Counted from the first letter of the stretch, positions 8,433 to 17,948 are shown. The stretch: 64,000 nt of DNA from Deltaproteobacteria bacterium (GCA_018436855.1 JAHDKO010000058.1:1-64000); one strand, 5' to 3'. Translations and numbers: made by a program. Notes: generated by a model from the letters alone, not told the origin.

Positions 8433-8665
8433 GTTCGTGCAGACATCTCCACCTGGTCCTGCTGCCCCGTCCCGCAAAAAAGCTGCGGTGCCGCCACTGC
8501 CACCTGACCATCACGGCAGAAGAGCTTGACCGCGGTTACTGTCCGGAGTGTTTTGACGCCCTCGGCAGGAAGAATTTCGATTTCGAAGAAGTAGATGCGC
8601 CTGCAGAAGACGAAAAAACCCGGTACCGGTGCGAAGACTGCGGTGTCGTCATTGACGTCGACTGA
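8429..8665 (+). CDS. small zinc-ribbon protein
   Basis: A 78-residue protein with three CxxC knuckles: CRHC near residue 20, CPEC near 38 and CEDC near 69. This fits one complete zinc ribbon plus a half-site or a second ribbon. Composition is otherwise polar and acidic at the C-terminus, with no membrane segment. An alternative GTG start at 8387 would add 14 residues but has no ribosome site. The function is unknown; such ribbons usually mediate nucleic-acid or protein contacts. Confidence 0.6.
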   Translation: MSSCRHLHLVLLPRPAKKLRCRHCHLTITAEELDRGYCPECFDALGRKNFDFEEVDAPAEDEKTRYRCEDCGVVIDVD

Positions 8666-8712
8666 GAGAAGCATCATCCGGCATTGACAGCACCGGAGCG
8701 TGCCGGCGGGTG

Positions 8713-9366
8713 TCAGACAATCTTGTCCGGCCGGATGATGACCAGCGTGATGATGCCCGTGACGATGATCAGCCCCGCGTTTATGCTCAGGAGGATCAAA
8801 CCGCCGAGACTCAACTCGGGCTCATGGGAGATCAGCGCTATACCGGCTGCGGCCGCTGCCGGCACGATGGCAAGTGAAGCGACCACACCCACCAAGGTAT
8901 CGTATTTGTTCTGCGAGAGCGCGATCGTTCCCGCAACGCCCGCGGCAAGGGCCGCGACTACACTGTACCATCCCGGCTTCACGCGCTCTTCGAGAAGAGG
9001 CATGTCCGTTAAAACGGTCTCCGAAGGGAACACGCCCGCCGCTATGAGCAGCCAGGCAGTGGCAATGGCAAAGGCCGTTGCGAACGATATCCCCACCAGT
9101 GAGCACACGACACCCCGGGCCGCATAGGACAACCGGCCGCTCACGACGGCAAAGGCGACCAGGGCCAGGGGCGGGAGCGCGGGGGCAACGACCATCGAAC
9201 CGACCAGCAGGGGTATGGAGTTGGCAAGGAATGCCACCGCGGCCAGAACGCCCGAGGTGGCCATGAGCACGAGGAAGACAGACGTGATTCTGGCCTGCTC
9301 CGCAATGCCCTCCACCGTGGCCTGGTCGACACGGCTCCGCTTGAAAAAGGTCCCATCACAGTTCAA
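8713..9366 (-). CDS. DUF389 family membrane protein
   Basis: A 217-residue protein with about six hydrophobic helices. The segment LVLMATSGVLAAVAFL followed by GSMVVAPALPPL near residue 55 is the DUF389 hallmark. The transport or signalling role of the family is unknown. The start is uncertain: the frame stays open upstream and the annotated TTG has only GAGG very close, so a few more N-terminal residues are possible. It stands alone, with its 3' end 47 bases from the convergent zinc-ribbon gene. Confidence 0.75.
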   Translation of the reverse strand: MNCDGTFFKRSRVDQATVEGIAEQARITSVFLVLMATSGVLAAVAFLANSIPLLVGSMVVAPALPPLALVAFAVVSGRLSYAARGVVCSLVGISFATAFAIATAWLLIAAGVFPSETVLTDMPLLEERVKPGWYSVVAALAAGVAGTIALSQNKYDTLVGVVASLAIVPAAAAAGIALISHEPELSLGGLILLSINAGLIIVTGIITLVIIRPDKIV

Positions 9367-9534
9367 GCCTCGACGTGCACGAGAAGAGGGGCAGGGGACA
9401 TACCTGAGCCGCTCCAGTAGCCATAGGATTATTATAGAACCGCGTGCGCCGGAAAACAGGCATTTGTAGAAGGCGAGCCCCCTTTTTTACCGCCGCTTCG
9501 TAGCCTGCAGAGCCTTCCTGCGCCTTTCGCAAAG

Positions 9535-9557
9535 AAAAGGCCGCCATTTTCAGGCGG
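9535..9557 (-). terminator. rho-independent terminator of the glycoside-hydrolase-like gene
   Basis: On the minus strand, CCGCC and GGCGG (9553-9557 with 9541-9545) form a 5-bp stem with a 7-base loop, followed by CCTTTTCTTT. It lies just past the stop at 9572. The stem is short, so efficiency is uncertain. Confidence 0.5.
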
Positions 9558-9571
9558 AAAAAGGATTTTGA

Positions 9572-11227
9572 TCAGCCCCGGGGAGGCTCGGCCGACCCGG
9601 GCATCCGCTCGCGCTCCGGCGGATATTCGTTTCCTGAAGACTGGGTATCCTTCGGTTGCTGCCGGGATGTTCCGGCGGGATCGGGCGCCTGCGTGCCGCG
9701 GCGGGCGGGAGAGGTTGCAGGCTCGGTTGCGGGAGAGTGTCCGGGCATCGGATCGAGCATCTTCGCCGGATCGGCAGAGTGAGCGGATGCCGGTCCAGAC
9801 ACGTCTGCCGGTGCCGGGGCAGGTCCGGATGTGTGGGTCTCGGCGGGCGGAGATTCGGGTGCCGGGACCGGTGCGGCCTTGGGGCCGGGTGTCGGTGTGG
9901 GCTCGAGCGCCGGCTCCGGGTTGAGCGTTGGCTCCGGCTCGAGCGCCGGGGGCACGGGTGTTACCCTCAGGTGGTCGCCGCTGGCCTCCAGCACATCCGG
10001 CGGGGTTTCGGGCTTCATCAGGTTCTGCATGGCCCCGTAGGCATCATTGTAGTAGTTGCCCGGGCTCCACAGCAGCCAGCCCGTGCCGCCTGCGTCCCGG
10101 GCAGCATCGATCTGGGTTTGGATGTATTTCGCGTCGAACCCGGTGGTCACCCGCAGCGGAAACGATTGGAGCCACGGCCTGATGACCACCTCGTGGCCCA
10201 CCAGTTCTTTCATCCTCCTGATGCCGTTGTGGATAAACCGGTAGGGATCGTCCGCAGGGTTTTTCACCCCGCCGAAGCCCGGATTGAAATGCGAGGGATA
10301 GAGCATGGGCGAGATGATGTCCACGTGGTGCTTCATCTTGGCGATGTCCTGACCCACCACGAGCACGTCTACGTCCCGCTGCCAGATCACGATCCCGAAC
10401 ATGTCGACCGAGAGCAGCACTCCTCTGGGCTTGGTGATGGCGTATACCTTCTCCAGGAAAGACGCGATGACGTCCGTCCGCGAAACCCCCTCGATGCCCG
10501 TATCGGTGCAGCCGTCGGCATGGTAGCGGATATAGTCGAGCTGGATCTCGTCCACGCCGTTTTCCACCAGATCTTCGATCACGGTCAGGATATATTCCTG
10601 AACGTCCGGGTTCGCGGGGTCGAGCCAGTTCTTTTCCTGGTTGATGCACCACTCGGGCCTGGTCCGCGACATGATGGGGTCGCGGAACGCGACTACCCGG
10701 GCGGCCACGTGGATGTCTATGCGGTGGAGATACTCCACGAGCTTGGGCAGCTCTTCGATGTTGGGGTAGTATTTTTCATCGGGGCAGTAGGTCCGGCGGA
10801 TGGGGCTGGGGTAGGTGATGGCGCCCAGATCGTCCTTGGCGTCGAAGACGATGGTGTTGCCTCCCAGGCTCTTGAGCCTCTCCGCGGAATCAAAGATAAA
10901 CCGGGTGCCGGCGGACGAGGGGTTCATGTAGAGACCCTTTGCGGAGAAATCGCGGGGCCTGGTCACGGTCCTGGCCTTGACCGGCTCTTTCCAGGCCACG
11001 GGTATTCTCAGCGACTGCCCGATGGACAGCGGGCCGTCGATCTTGTTGATCGCCCTGATGCTGGCGATGAGCTCCCTGCGGGTATAGGCGGCGGTATAGG
11101 GCATGTATGCGGCCGCAATCGCCGAGAGGGTGTCGCCGCTCCTGACCGTGTAGGTCGTCGCGTCCGGAGAGGCTGCTCCCATGAATAGAAACGAGCACAG
11201 AAAAAGAAAGAAACAGGATCTCTTCAT
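9572..11227 (-). CDS. LysM-containing exported glycoside-hydrolase-like protein (DUF4015 type)
   Basis: A 551-residue exported protein. Residues 1-20 form a signal peptide. Residues ~25-75 are a LysM repeat (YTVRSGDTLSAIAAAY) for peptidoglycan or glycan binding. Residues ~95-410 form a TIM-barrel domain of the putative glycosyl hydrolase family DUF4015: KGLYMNP near the start, FDAKDD, DEIQLDYIRYHADG with likely acidic catalytic residues, and HHVDIISPMLYPSHF. The last ~130 residues are Pro/Glu/Ala/Ser rich and likely extended. Start chosen at MKRSC because GAGGAGC precedes it. It is divergent from larC and probably acts in cell-wall or exopolysaccharide turnover. Confidence 0.83.
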   Translation of the reverse strand: MKRSCFFLFLCSFLFMGAASPDATTYTVRSGDTLSAIAAAYMPYTAAYTRRELIASIRAINKIDGPLSIGQSLRIPVAWKEPVKARTVTRPRDFSAKGLYMNPSSAGTRFIFDSAERLKSLGGNTIVFDAKDDLGAITYPSPIRRTYCPDEKYYPNIEELPKLVEYLHRIDIHVAARVVAFRDPIMSRTRPEWCINQEKNWLDPANPDVQEYILTVIEDLVENGVDEIQLDYIRYHADGCTDTGIEGVSRTDVIASFLEKVYAITKPRGVLLSVDMFGIVIWQRDVDVLVVGQDIAKMKHHVDIISPMLYPSHFNPGFGGVKNPADDPYRFIHNGIRRMKELVGHEVVIRPWLQSFPLRVTTGFDAKYIQTQIDAARDAGGTGWLLWSPGNYYNDAYGAMQNLMKPETPPDVLEASGDHLRVTPVPPALEPEPTLNPEPALEPTPTPGPKAAPVPAPESPPAETHTSGPAPAPADVSGPASAHSADPAKMLDPMPGHSPATEPATSPARRGTQAPDPAGTSRQQPKDTQSSGNEYPPERERMPGSAEPPRG

Positions 11228-11450
11228 ACTGCTCCTCAGTATAACATTTCGGTGAAACACACCCCTTTCATAATCCTTTTGTGAAGGGGGGACAAGATAG
11301 TTGGTGAAAAAATAGCCCTCGGGAAGCGATCAGCCCATAATTACCGAATATTGCCGGAATACAAAGTCGTTGTGCCCTACGGGGGAAGTGTGGCACAAAA
11401 TACATGAGCAGACAATCATACCAAAAACGGTATTTCCCGGAGGTGATGGT

Positions 11451-12827
11451 GTGCGGATTCTTGTCATAGACCCGGTAGGCGGCATCAGCGGAGACATGCT
11501 GCTGGGGAGCCTGGTCCACCTGGGGTGCCCGGCCGGATATCTGGAGGATGTGCTCCGGAGGCTCCCGATAGGCGGCTTCACCATGGAGACCGCCCCCAGG
11601 AGCGTTCACGGCATCGGCGCCCTCGACCTGACTTTCCACTGCGCACACGAGCACGAGTCGCGCACCTATGCCCTCATCAGGGATGAGATCCTCTCCGTGC
11701 TGCCCGATGCCGTGCGGGCCCGGGCAGGGTCGATCTTTCTGGCGCTGGCCGGGGCCGAGGCCGAGGTGCACGGCGTCGACGTGAACGAGGTCCATTTCCA
11801 CGAGGTGGGCGCGCTGGACTCGATCCTCGACATCGTGGGCATCGCCGCGGCCGTCGAGTATCTTTGTGTCGAGTCGGTCTACTGCAGGCAGATCCCCCTG
11901 GGCACGGGGACGACCCGGTCCATGCACGGCACCATCCCGGTACCGGCACCGGCAACCGTGAAGCTGCTCCAAGGCAGGCAGGTGCGGTTCACGGACATCC
12001 CCTTCGAGCTCACCACCCCCACCGGGGCCGCGGTCGTGGCCGCGCTGGCGCAAACAGGCAGTCCGCCCGCGCACCTCGCAGTCAGCGCGGTGGGCTACGG
12101 CTGCGGCGATCGGGAGATACCCGGGTGGCCCAACCTCTGCCGCTGCATCCTGTGCGAGGCAAAGTCCGGCGAGTCCGGCCGGGGGGCCTATCTGGTGGAG
12201 GCCGACGTGGACGATATGAACCCGGAAGAGACCGAGGCCGCACTGGCCAGGCTGTTCGAGGCCGGGGCCCTGGATGCGCTCCTGGTGCCCAAGGTCATGA
12301 AGCGGGGCAGGCCGGGGTTCGGCTTCCAGGTCATCTGCGAAGCGGAGCACCTGCACGGGGTAGTGGCCGGCCTCCTGACGCACACCACCTCCATCGGGGC
12401 GCGGTATCATCCTATTGAAAGAACGGTGCTCGATCGTACTTCTTACACTATCGGCACACGCTGGGGTAAAGTGGGCGTCAAGGAGAGCGTCCTCCCGGAC
12501 GGCTCGACCCGCTCGAAGCTCGAATATCGCGATCTCGCGCGTATATCCGAAGAACAGGGGATGCCTGTCGCCTCGGTGAGGGCCGAGGTTCAGAGGATGA
12601 TCCGGGAAGGCGGGCCCCGGGAAAGCGCCACTCCTCAAGGCGTGACCTGTGCAGGCTCAATCCTCAAGGGCGCGGATCAGGAGAGCGTAGCGGGAGAATC
12701 TCCTTCCGGCGGGGAAGAATCACAGCACGGCGCTTCGGGCCGAGGTTCGTCGGGCCGAGGCGCAGCAGGCAGCGGTGCAGCGCGACGCGGCACACCGGAC
12801 AACGGTTCATCGGAGGGCGGGCTATGA
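11451..12827 (+). CDS. larC: nickel-pincer cofactor biosynthesis protein LarC
   Basis: A 458-residue LarC/DUF111 protein: the CTP-dependent nickel insertase that places nickel in the pyridinium bis-thiocarboxylate pincer cofactor of lactate racemase-type enzymes. It opens with ILVIDPVGGISGDMLLG and has the HFHEVGALDSI block near residue 108 and FELTTPTGAA near residue 185. It starts at GTG with GGAGG 8 bases upstream. Both parts of LarC, which are split by a frameshift in some species, are in one frame. The last ~45 residues form an unusual Gly/Ser/Arg-rich tail not expected in the family. It overlaps larB by 4 bases (ATGA). Confidence 0.92.
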   Translation: MRILVIDPVGGISGDMLLGSLVHLGCPAGYLEDVLRRLPIGGFTMETAPRSVHGIGALDLTFHCAHEHESRTYALIRDEILSVLPDAVRARAGSIFLALAGAEAEVHGVDVNEVHFHEVGALDSILDIVGIAAAVEYLCVESVYCRQIPLGTGTTRSMHGTIPVPAPATVKLLQGRQVRFTDIPFELTTPTGAAVVAALAQTGSPPAHLAVSAVGYGCGDREIPGWPNLCRCILCEAKSGESGRGAYLVEADVDDMNPEETEAALARLFEAGALDALLVPKVMKRGRPGFGFQVICEAEHLHGVVAGLLTHTTSIGARYHPIERTVLDRTSYTIGTRWGKVGVKESVLPDGSTRSKLEYRDLARISEEQGMPVASVRAEVQRMIREGGPRESATPQGVTCAGSILKGADQESVAGESPSGGEESQHGASGRGSSGRGAAGSGAARRGTPDNGSSEGGL

Positions 12828-13588
12828 TCCGGGACCTGTTGGAGAAGGTGCGCACCGGCGAGATCGGAATCGAGGAGGCCCAGGAGGGCATCATCCGCCT
12901 GCTCTACGAACAGGGCGAAGACTTTCTCCTCGACCTCCACCGGCACCGCCGCACCGGGTTCCCCGAGGTGGTCTATGCCCGGGGAAAGAGCACAGACCAG
13001 GTGCTGCGGATCGTGCGCAGCTTTCTCGACAGCGGCGGCAGGGCCTTTGTTTCGCTCGTGGACGACGAGCAGGAGCGTGCGATCCGCGAGGCCTTTTCCC
13101 GGGCGCGGATCGTCAGGGCCGGCAGCCTCATGGCGATCTCGACATCCGGTGAGCGCCCCGGGGAGCTGGGCACCGTGGGGGTGCTGACCGCGGGCACAGC
13201 GGACACGCCCTATGCCGCCGAGTGCGCGCTCATGCTCGAAGAGATCGGGGCGCGCGTAATCCGGGCGTTCGATTTCGGCGTTTCCGGGATGCACCGGCCC
13301 TTTCTGGGCATCCGTCAGACGCGGGAAGCGGACGTGCTCGTCGTGTTCGCCGGCATGGACGGGATCCTGCCCACCATGGTCGCGTCCCTGACCGACAAGC
13401 CCGTGATCGCGGTGCCCACGCCCGTGGGATACGGGTTCGGCGGGGGCGGCGAGACGGCGCTTCGCGCCATGCTCCAGAGCTGTGTGCCCGGACTGCTGGT
13501 GCTGAACATCGGCAACAGCGTGGGCGCGGCCTCTGCAGCGGCGAGAATCCTCACGTCGATCAGGAGACGGACGAATGGACAAGTTTGA
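12824..13588 (+). CDS. larB: nickel-pincer cofactor biosynthesis protein LarB
   Basis: A 254-residue LarB, which carboxylates nicotinic acid adenine dinucleotide and hydrolyses it to the dicarboxylated pyridinium mononucleotide. The C-terminal ~140 residues resemble the PurE/AIR carboxylase fold (GTVGVLTAGTADTPYAAE near residue 120, then VVFAGMDGILPTMVASL and PTPVGYGFGGGGE). The N-terminal ~90 residues are LarB-specific. It is translationally coupled on both sides, overlapping larC by 4 bases and larE by 14. The protein is cytoplasmic. Confidence 0.92.
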   Translation: MIRDLLEKVRTGEIGIEEAQEGIIRLLYEQGEDFLLDLHRHRRTGFPEVVYARGKSTDQVLRIVRSFLDSGGRAFVSLVDDEQERAIREAFSRARIVRAGSLMAISTSGERPGELGTVGVLTAGTADTPYAAECALMLEEIGARVIRAFDFGVSGMHRPFLGIRQTREADVLVVFAGMDGILPTMVASLTDKPVIAVPTPVGYGFGGGGETALRAMLQSCVPGLLVLNIGNSVGAASAAARILTSIRRRTNGQV

Positions 13589-14384
13589 TGCCCTGAAAAA
13601 TGTCGTCAGAGACAGGGGGAGGATGGCGGTACTGTTCTCCGGCGGGCTCGACAGCACGCTTCTGGCGAGGCTCGTCTACGATGTCCTGGGCAAAAACGTC
13701 CGGGCGCTCACCTTCTTCAGCCCCATCATCCACCGCGAAGAAGCGGCCGAGGCGCGGATGCTGGCCGAGCTCATCGGCATATCCTGCGACGTGGTTTCCA
13801 TCGACGAGATGGAAGAGGACCCGGCCTTCTCCAGGAATCAGCCCGACCGCTGCTACACCTGCAGGAAGATCAGAAACCGGGTCGCCTGGAGCTGGGCTCG
13901 GGGCCATGGCATAACGCTCATCGCCGACGGCATGAACGCCTCCGACCTGGGAGACTACCGCCCGGGCATCCGGGCGTCGCAGGAAGACGGCATCTGGCAG
14001 CCCTTCGTGGAGTTCGGCATCACCAAGGACGAGATCCGCGAATACTCCCGTCAGATGGGTCTGCCCACCTGGGAGAAGTCCAACACCGTCTGCCTGTGCT
14101 CGCGCATTCCCTTCGGCATGGAAATTACCCGGGAGCGCCTCAGGAGGGTGGAAGAGGCCGAATCGTTCCTCAAGAGGCTGGGATTCGCCGTGTGCCGGGT
14201 GCGCTACTTCCCCCTGGAGACCGCGGTGGTGGAGATCGAAGAGCTCGAACGGGCACTCGCCCACAAGGACCTCATCGTAGCGAACCTGCGCGAGATGGGG
14301 TTCCTGTTTGTCACCCTCGACCTCGAGGGCTTCTCCAGCGGCAAGCTCAACCGCCCGGTCAGGCAGGCCAAAAAGGTCTCCTGA
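13575..14384 (+). CDS. larE: ATP-dependent sulfur transferase LarE
   Basis: A 269-residue PP-loop enzyme (LFSGGLDSTL at residues 20-29) that adenylates and thiolates the pyridinium precursor. CYTC appears near residue 95. KSNTVCLCSRIPFG near residue 175 sits where single-Cys LarE proteins have their sacrificial Cys. The CxC here, with further Cys, resembles the Fe-S cluster type of LarE that can recycle sulfur; that assignment is inference. It is the last gene of larCBE. No larA (the racemase apoenzyme) is found in the window. It is convergent with a DUF362 gene 12 bases away. Confidence 0.9.
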   Translation: MDKFDALKNVVRDRGRMAVLFSGGLDSTLLARLVYDVLGKNVRALTFFSPIIHREEAAEARMLAELIGISCDVVSIDEMEEDPAFSRNQPDRCYTCRKIRNRVAWSWARGHGITLIADGMNASDLGDYRPGIRASQEDGIWQPFVEFGITKDEIREYSRQMGLPTWEKSNTVCLCSRIPFGMEITRERLRRVEEAESFLKRLGFAVCRVRYFPLETAVVEIEELERALAHKDLIVANLREMGFLFVTLDLEGFSSGKLNRPVRQAKKVS

Positions 14385-14396
14385 AGAGACTATCGC

Positions 14397-15695
14397 TCAG
14401 AGCTTCAGGACCGGCGGGATGTTCGCCCTGGTGCCGTGGAGCCTTGCCTGCGCGAGAAGAAGCAGCGCCTTGAGCGGATTGAGGGGCACCAGCTTCAGCG
14501 GCGAGATGTGCAGCCATTTGGCAAGTCCGTCGATGGTTTTCGCCAGGTTGTTGCACCCCGGAGAAAGGGTGATGTTGCGTTTGCCCACGCGGCGGCGCAT
14601 CTCGTGATACCACTCGGAGATGGCGCAGTCCCCCGCGATATGGATCGGGCCGGTCACGCCCACCATGTCAGCGGCACGGATCCCCTTGCCCATGAGGATG
14701 GTGAAGCCTCCCCTGCACGCATAGTCCTGGCCGAACACCTCGAGCACGGCCTCGGTGTTGCGCTTGCACCCCTCGGTGCAGCAGCGGGTTTTTCCCCGGA
14801 TGATCCTCACCCCGGGAGGGAATTTCTCCAGCAGGTCCCACCGGAACTTCTGCCGCCTTTGATCGAAGATCTCCCGGTTCTCGACGTCGATATTCGAAAA
14901 AGCGGACTCCCCGAAGCCGTACCGGGCCGCGAGCCTCAGGTGCTCGACCTCGCCCAGGGAAAACCCCAGGAACTCGGCCGCCGCCACATCCACGGCCAGG
15001 GGGTCGTCTCCCCCGATGAGCACGTTCTTGGGAATCACGCAGAGCTCTTTCTGTGCGAGCGCCGGGTAATGGCCGTAGTTGGTGGCCTCGATCCCGTCGA
15101 TGAGGGTGAAGTCCGGACGGATATTGGCATAGATGTCCGCGATCTTCTGGTGGAGCTTGTAGTTGTGGTCCGGGATCCGGCTCTTCTGGTGCAGGAGCCC
15201 GAACTGGTTCTTGATCCCCAGCGTCACCGTGGTCATGGAGTGGGTCTTGAGCTTGGGCACACAGATGTAGAGGTTGTCCTGCCGCCGGGTGATGAGGCGC
15301 TCGTGGATGAAGTCCGGGATCTGGACGAACGACTCGAGGCCGGGCAGAAACAGGGGCATCTCACCGGTCTCGTCCAGGTAGACCGGGACGGCCCCGGTCG
15401 AGGTGCAGGCCCGCTTCATTCCGCAGATCTCGAACACGAGCCGGGTGAAATTGCCCTGGGTGCTGTTCTCCATGACATAGACATGGCGCGCGCCCTGCTG
15501 CTGAAAATAGCGCACCACCGCCGAGACCACCGCGGGCGAGGTGTAGACGTGCGGTTTGAAGTCGATGCCGTTGACCTTCAGGTAGACGTCGCGCGACGAT
15601 TTCAGCAGGCTGCGGCCTCCTCCGAAGGCATCGAAGAGCGATGCAACTGCATCACTGATGCCCTGCGCGGTATCTTCGAATCGCACCTTGGCCAT
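14397..15695 (-). CDS. DUF362 domain protein
   Basis: A 432-residue protein with the DUF362 core. It shows VYLKVNGIDFKPHVYTSPAVV near residue 40, YICVPKLKTHSMTTVTLGIKNQFG near residue 150, IDGIEATNYG and NVLIGGDDPLAVDVAAAEFLG. The C-terminal third carries Cys residues (RCCTEGC and YACRGG) that may bind an Fe-S cluster, though no full CxxCxxCxxxCP ferredoxin repeat is visible. DUF362 proteins are common in anaerobes and uncharacterised. Start at MAKVRF after GGGGGAAAAG. It faces larE tail to tail, so any link to nickel-pincer metabolism is positional only. Confidence 0.83.
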   Translation of the reverse strand: MAKVRFEDTAQGISDAVASLFDAFGGGRSLLKSSRDVYLKVNGIDFKPHVYTSPAVVSAVVRYFQQQGARHVYVMENSTQGNFTRLVFEICGMKRACTSTGAVPVYLDETGEMPLFLPGLESFVQIPDFIHERLITRRQDNLYICVPKLKTHSMTTVTLGIKNQFGLLHQKSRIPDHNYKLHQKIADIYANIRPDFTLIDGIEATNYGHYPALAQKELCVIPKNVLIGGDDPLAVDVAAAEFLGFSLGEVEHLRLAARYGFGESAFSNIDVENREIFDQRRQKFRWDLLEKFPPGVRIIRGKTRCCTEGCKRNTEAVLEVFGQDYACRGGFTILMGKGIRAADMVGVTGPIHIAGDCAISEWYHEMRRRVGKRNITLSPGCNNLAKTIDGLAKWLHISPLKLVPLNPLKALLLLAQARLHGTRANIPPVLKL

Positions 15696-16111
15696 GGCTT
15701 TTCCCCCTGTTCTCGCGCACCCCAAGCGAAGGGATCTGAAGAGGAAGCACAATGTTCGCACCACCCTTCGGGCAGAGACGAATATATGCGCGGTATTTAC
15801 CGTATGTTCTGCCCGATTCGGCCGGGTGAGTCAACATCGGGAAAATATCCGTTGCCCCCTTGCTTCCGCCGGTCTGCCTCATTATTATATACGTTTGCTT
15901 TATTGATATCCATCGCCTCAAGCAGCGCTGCCGTGCTCGTTGCGGATTTTCTTCGCACCTGCGCCGGAAAGGCAGAGCTGGAAGACACCGGTGAACAGAG
16001 TCGAGTCGCGGCGGCATGCTGAACGGTGCCGGCGCGGCAACGGGGAAAATTCCGGGCGCTATTTTTCCCCACGTACCGGTCATGTGCCCGGTTGTTACCG
16101 GAAAGGTCGCT
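15696..16111. other. 416-base divergent intergenic region
   Basis: This separates the DUF362 gene (minus) and a small plus-strand gene. An AT-rich stretch at 15880-15915 (TATTATATACG and neighbours) is a likely promoter area. No gene, repeat or RNA could be supported. Confidence 0.25.
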
Positions 16112-16525
16112 ATGAGCAGTCAGGATGGATTTTTTGAAAGCAGCATTGACCGGCGTCATGGATTTGCCCGGATCAGGCATCAGGGCACGATCAGCCTGAG
16201 TATTCTCAATGAGTCGGTGCGCCTGCTTGCGGGAAGCCCGGATTTCACACACATCACCAGCGGGTTGACAGACTTCAGAAAGGCCGGGGGAACGCTCACT
16301 TCAGACGAGATCATGAGCCACGTACGGGTCGTGAAAGGCTTTCTCCCTCAGGACAGGATGCTCAAGTGGGCGATCATTGCCCAGACGAATCTGGCATACG
16401 GCCTGTCGAGGGTCTTCGATATGCTCCTTGACACCGGAAATGCGCAGATCGATCTGCAGGTGTTCCGGGACACGCACGACGCCATGGTATGGCTCGGCCT
16501 GACCGAAAATGGAAACGTCTCCTGA
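16112..16525 (+). CDS. conserved small protein, possibly SpoIIAA/STAS-like
   Basis: A 137-residue soluble protein. Its layout (an N-terminal beta-rich part, a middle segment with TDFRKAGGTLTSDEI, and an end reading VFRDTHDAMVWLGL) resembles SpoIIAA-like proteins whose last helix has the 'F.d.deAl.WLG' pattern. I infer the fold and cannot give a function. The start is chosen for GGAAAGG just upstream; the frame extends 32 codons further without a ribosome site. No operon partner. Confidence 0.5.
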   Translation: MSSQDGFFESSIDRRHGFARIRHQGTISLSILNESVRLLAGSPDFTHITSGLTDFRKAGGTLTSDEIMSHVRVVKGFLPQDRMLKWAIIAQTNLAYGLSRVFDMLLDTGNAQIDLQVFRDTHDAMVWLGLTENGNVS

Positions 16526-16547
16526 AGAGGTCCTGCCGCCCAAGCAT

Positions 16548-16575
16548 CGTGCGGATGTCCGACGTGCGGATGTCC
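16548..16575. repeat. 13-base direct repeat
   Basis: CGTGCGGATGTCC occurs at 16548-16560 and again at 16563-16575, a 15-base period, in the gap before the CDF transporter. There are only two copies, of unknown meaning. Confidence 0.5.
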
Positions 16576-16682
16576 ACGGATCACCCGGGTGCGGGTGTGC
16601 ATGCAGGAGATCCCACTGAGCATTCCCCGGATATCCATGAAAAACCCCTATAAACCCGTGGAGAAGACCCTATAATAAAACC

Positions 16683-17651
16683 ATGGCCGACAACCGTGTG
16701 AACAGCGGCACCAGGGGCGGGGCTGGCGCAGAAGGTCACGCGCACGCGCATCATGATGTGTCGGAGAGCATCCGGCTGGCGTTCTTCATCAACCTGTTCT
16801 TCACCGTGTTCGAGATCGCCGGCGGTATCTGGACGAACAGCATGGCCATCCTCGCGGATGCGGTCCACGATCTCGGCGACAGTTTCGCTCTGGGCTCCGC
16901 CTGGTATTTCGAACGCATTTCCCGGCGGGAGGGGGACGAGTACTTCTCTTACGGCTACCGGCGTTTCTCGCTCATGGGTGCGCTCATCAGTGTCATCACC
17001 CTGGTGGTGGGGGCGTTTGTCGTGCTTTCCGAGGCTATACCCCGGCTCTTTTTTCCCCAGCCTTCCCATGCTCCGGGCATGGTGGCCTTCGCCGTGGTGG
17101 GAATTCTGGTAAACGGGCTGGCTGTCCTGAGGCTCAGGGGCAAAGAGGGGATGAACGCGCGGATCGTGGCGTGGCATCTCCTGGAGGATGTGCTCGGCTG
17201 GCTTGCCATCCTCGTCACCGGGATCGTTCTCATCTTCTGGGAGGTCCCGGTGCTGGATGCCGTCCTGTCCATCGTAATCACGTTCTACGTGCTCTATAAC
17301 GTACTCAAGGGATTCCGGATCACCATGAACATATTCCTCCAGGGGGTTCCCAGGGGAGTGGATCTCCCGGGGATCGAGCGGGAAATCGGGCTGATTCCGG
17401 GTGTCGCCGGAACCCACCACGGCCATGTGTGGACCCTGGACGGATATCATCACGTCCTGACCATCCACGCGACCCTGAAAGGCGACCAGACAACGGACGA
17501 TCTGGCCTGCCTCAAAGACGAGATTCGCAGAATCATTGCCGGCCACGACATAGCCCATTCCACCGTGGAGCTGGAGCTTAAGGGAGAGAAATGCCGGATG
17601 TCCCGGGGGGTGTGCAGGAGGAACGGCCCCGAGGAACCGCCGTGCCCATGA
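16683..17651 (+). CDS. cation diffusion facilitator (Zn/Co/Cd-type) efflux protein
   Basis: A 322-residue CDF transporter. A His-rich start (HAHAHH near residue 22) precedes six membrane helices. Metal-site motifs are DAVHDLGDS in helix II (HxxxD) and HLLEDVLG in helix V (HxxxD), giving the His-Asp-His-Asp site typical of Zn transporters. The cytoplasmic C-terminal domain holds GTHHGHVWTLDGYHHVL, a second metal-binding area. It exports divalent metal in exchange for protons at the inner membrane. The C-terminus ends in a short Cys-containing tail. Single gene. Confidence 0.9.
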   Translation: MADNRVNSGTRGGAGAEGHAHAHHDVSESIRLAFFINLFFTVFEIAGGIWTNSMAILADAVHDLGDSFALGSAWYFERISRREGDEYFSYGYRRFSLMGALISVITLVVGAFVVLSEAIPRLFFPQPSHAPGMVAFAVVGILVNGLAVLRLRGKEGMNARIVAWHLLEDVLGWLAILVTGIVLIFWEVPVLDAVLSIVITFYVLYNVLKGFRITMNIFLQGVPRGVDLPGIEREIGLIPGVAGTHHGHVWTLDGYHHVLTIHATLKGDQTTDDLACLKDEIRRIIAGHDIAHSTVELELKGEKCRMSRGVCRRNGPEEPPCP

Positions 17652-17948
17652 GAAGAACGCGTGCCGAGGTCTTCCTCTGCCGTGCTTCCGGGTCGAGAAG
17701 GACTGTTCGTTCTGTGTTGAGGGGCGATGCCACTTCGGCGATAGACCGGTATCGACCTTCGGCTTGACTGCCTGAAGGGAGATCGCCGGAGAAGAGATCT
17801 GCAGTGTATATGTGATGGCGCGCTAAAGACCTTTCACAGAGGTGCCTGACCGGAGACCCGGGAAAGAGTTTTTCCCTGGATCCACAGCTTGTGGTATCAT
17901 CTGCTCACAGCCAGGTCAGGATCATTATTCGAGAAAAGGAGGGACGAC

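Noticed and set aside
11392-11408. TGGCAC upstream of larC
   Set aside because: The base group at the -12 position is ACATG, with no TTG core.
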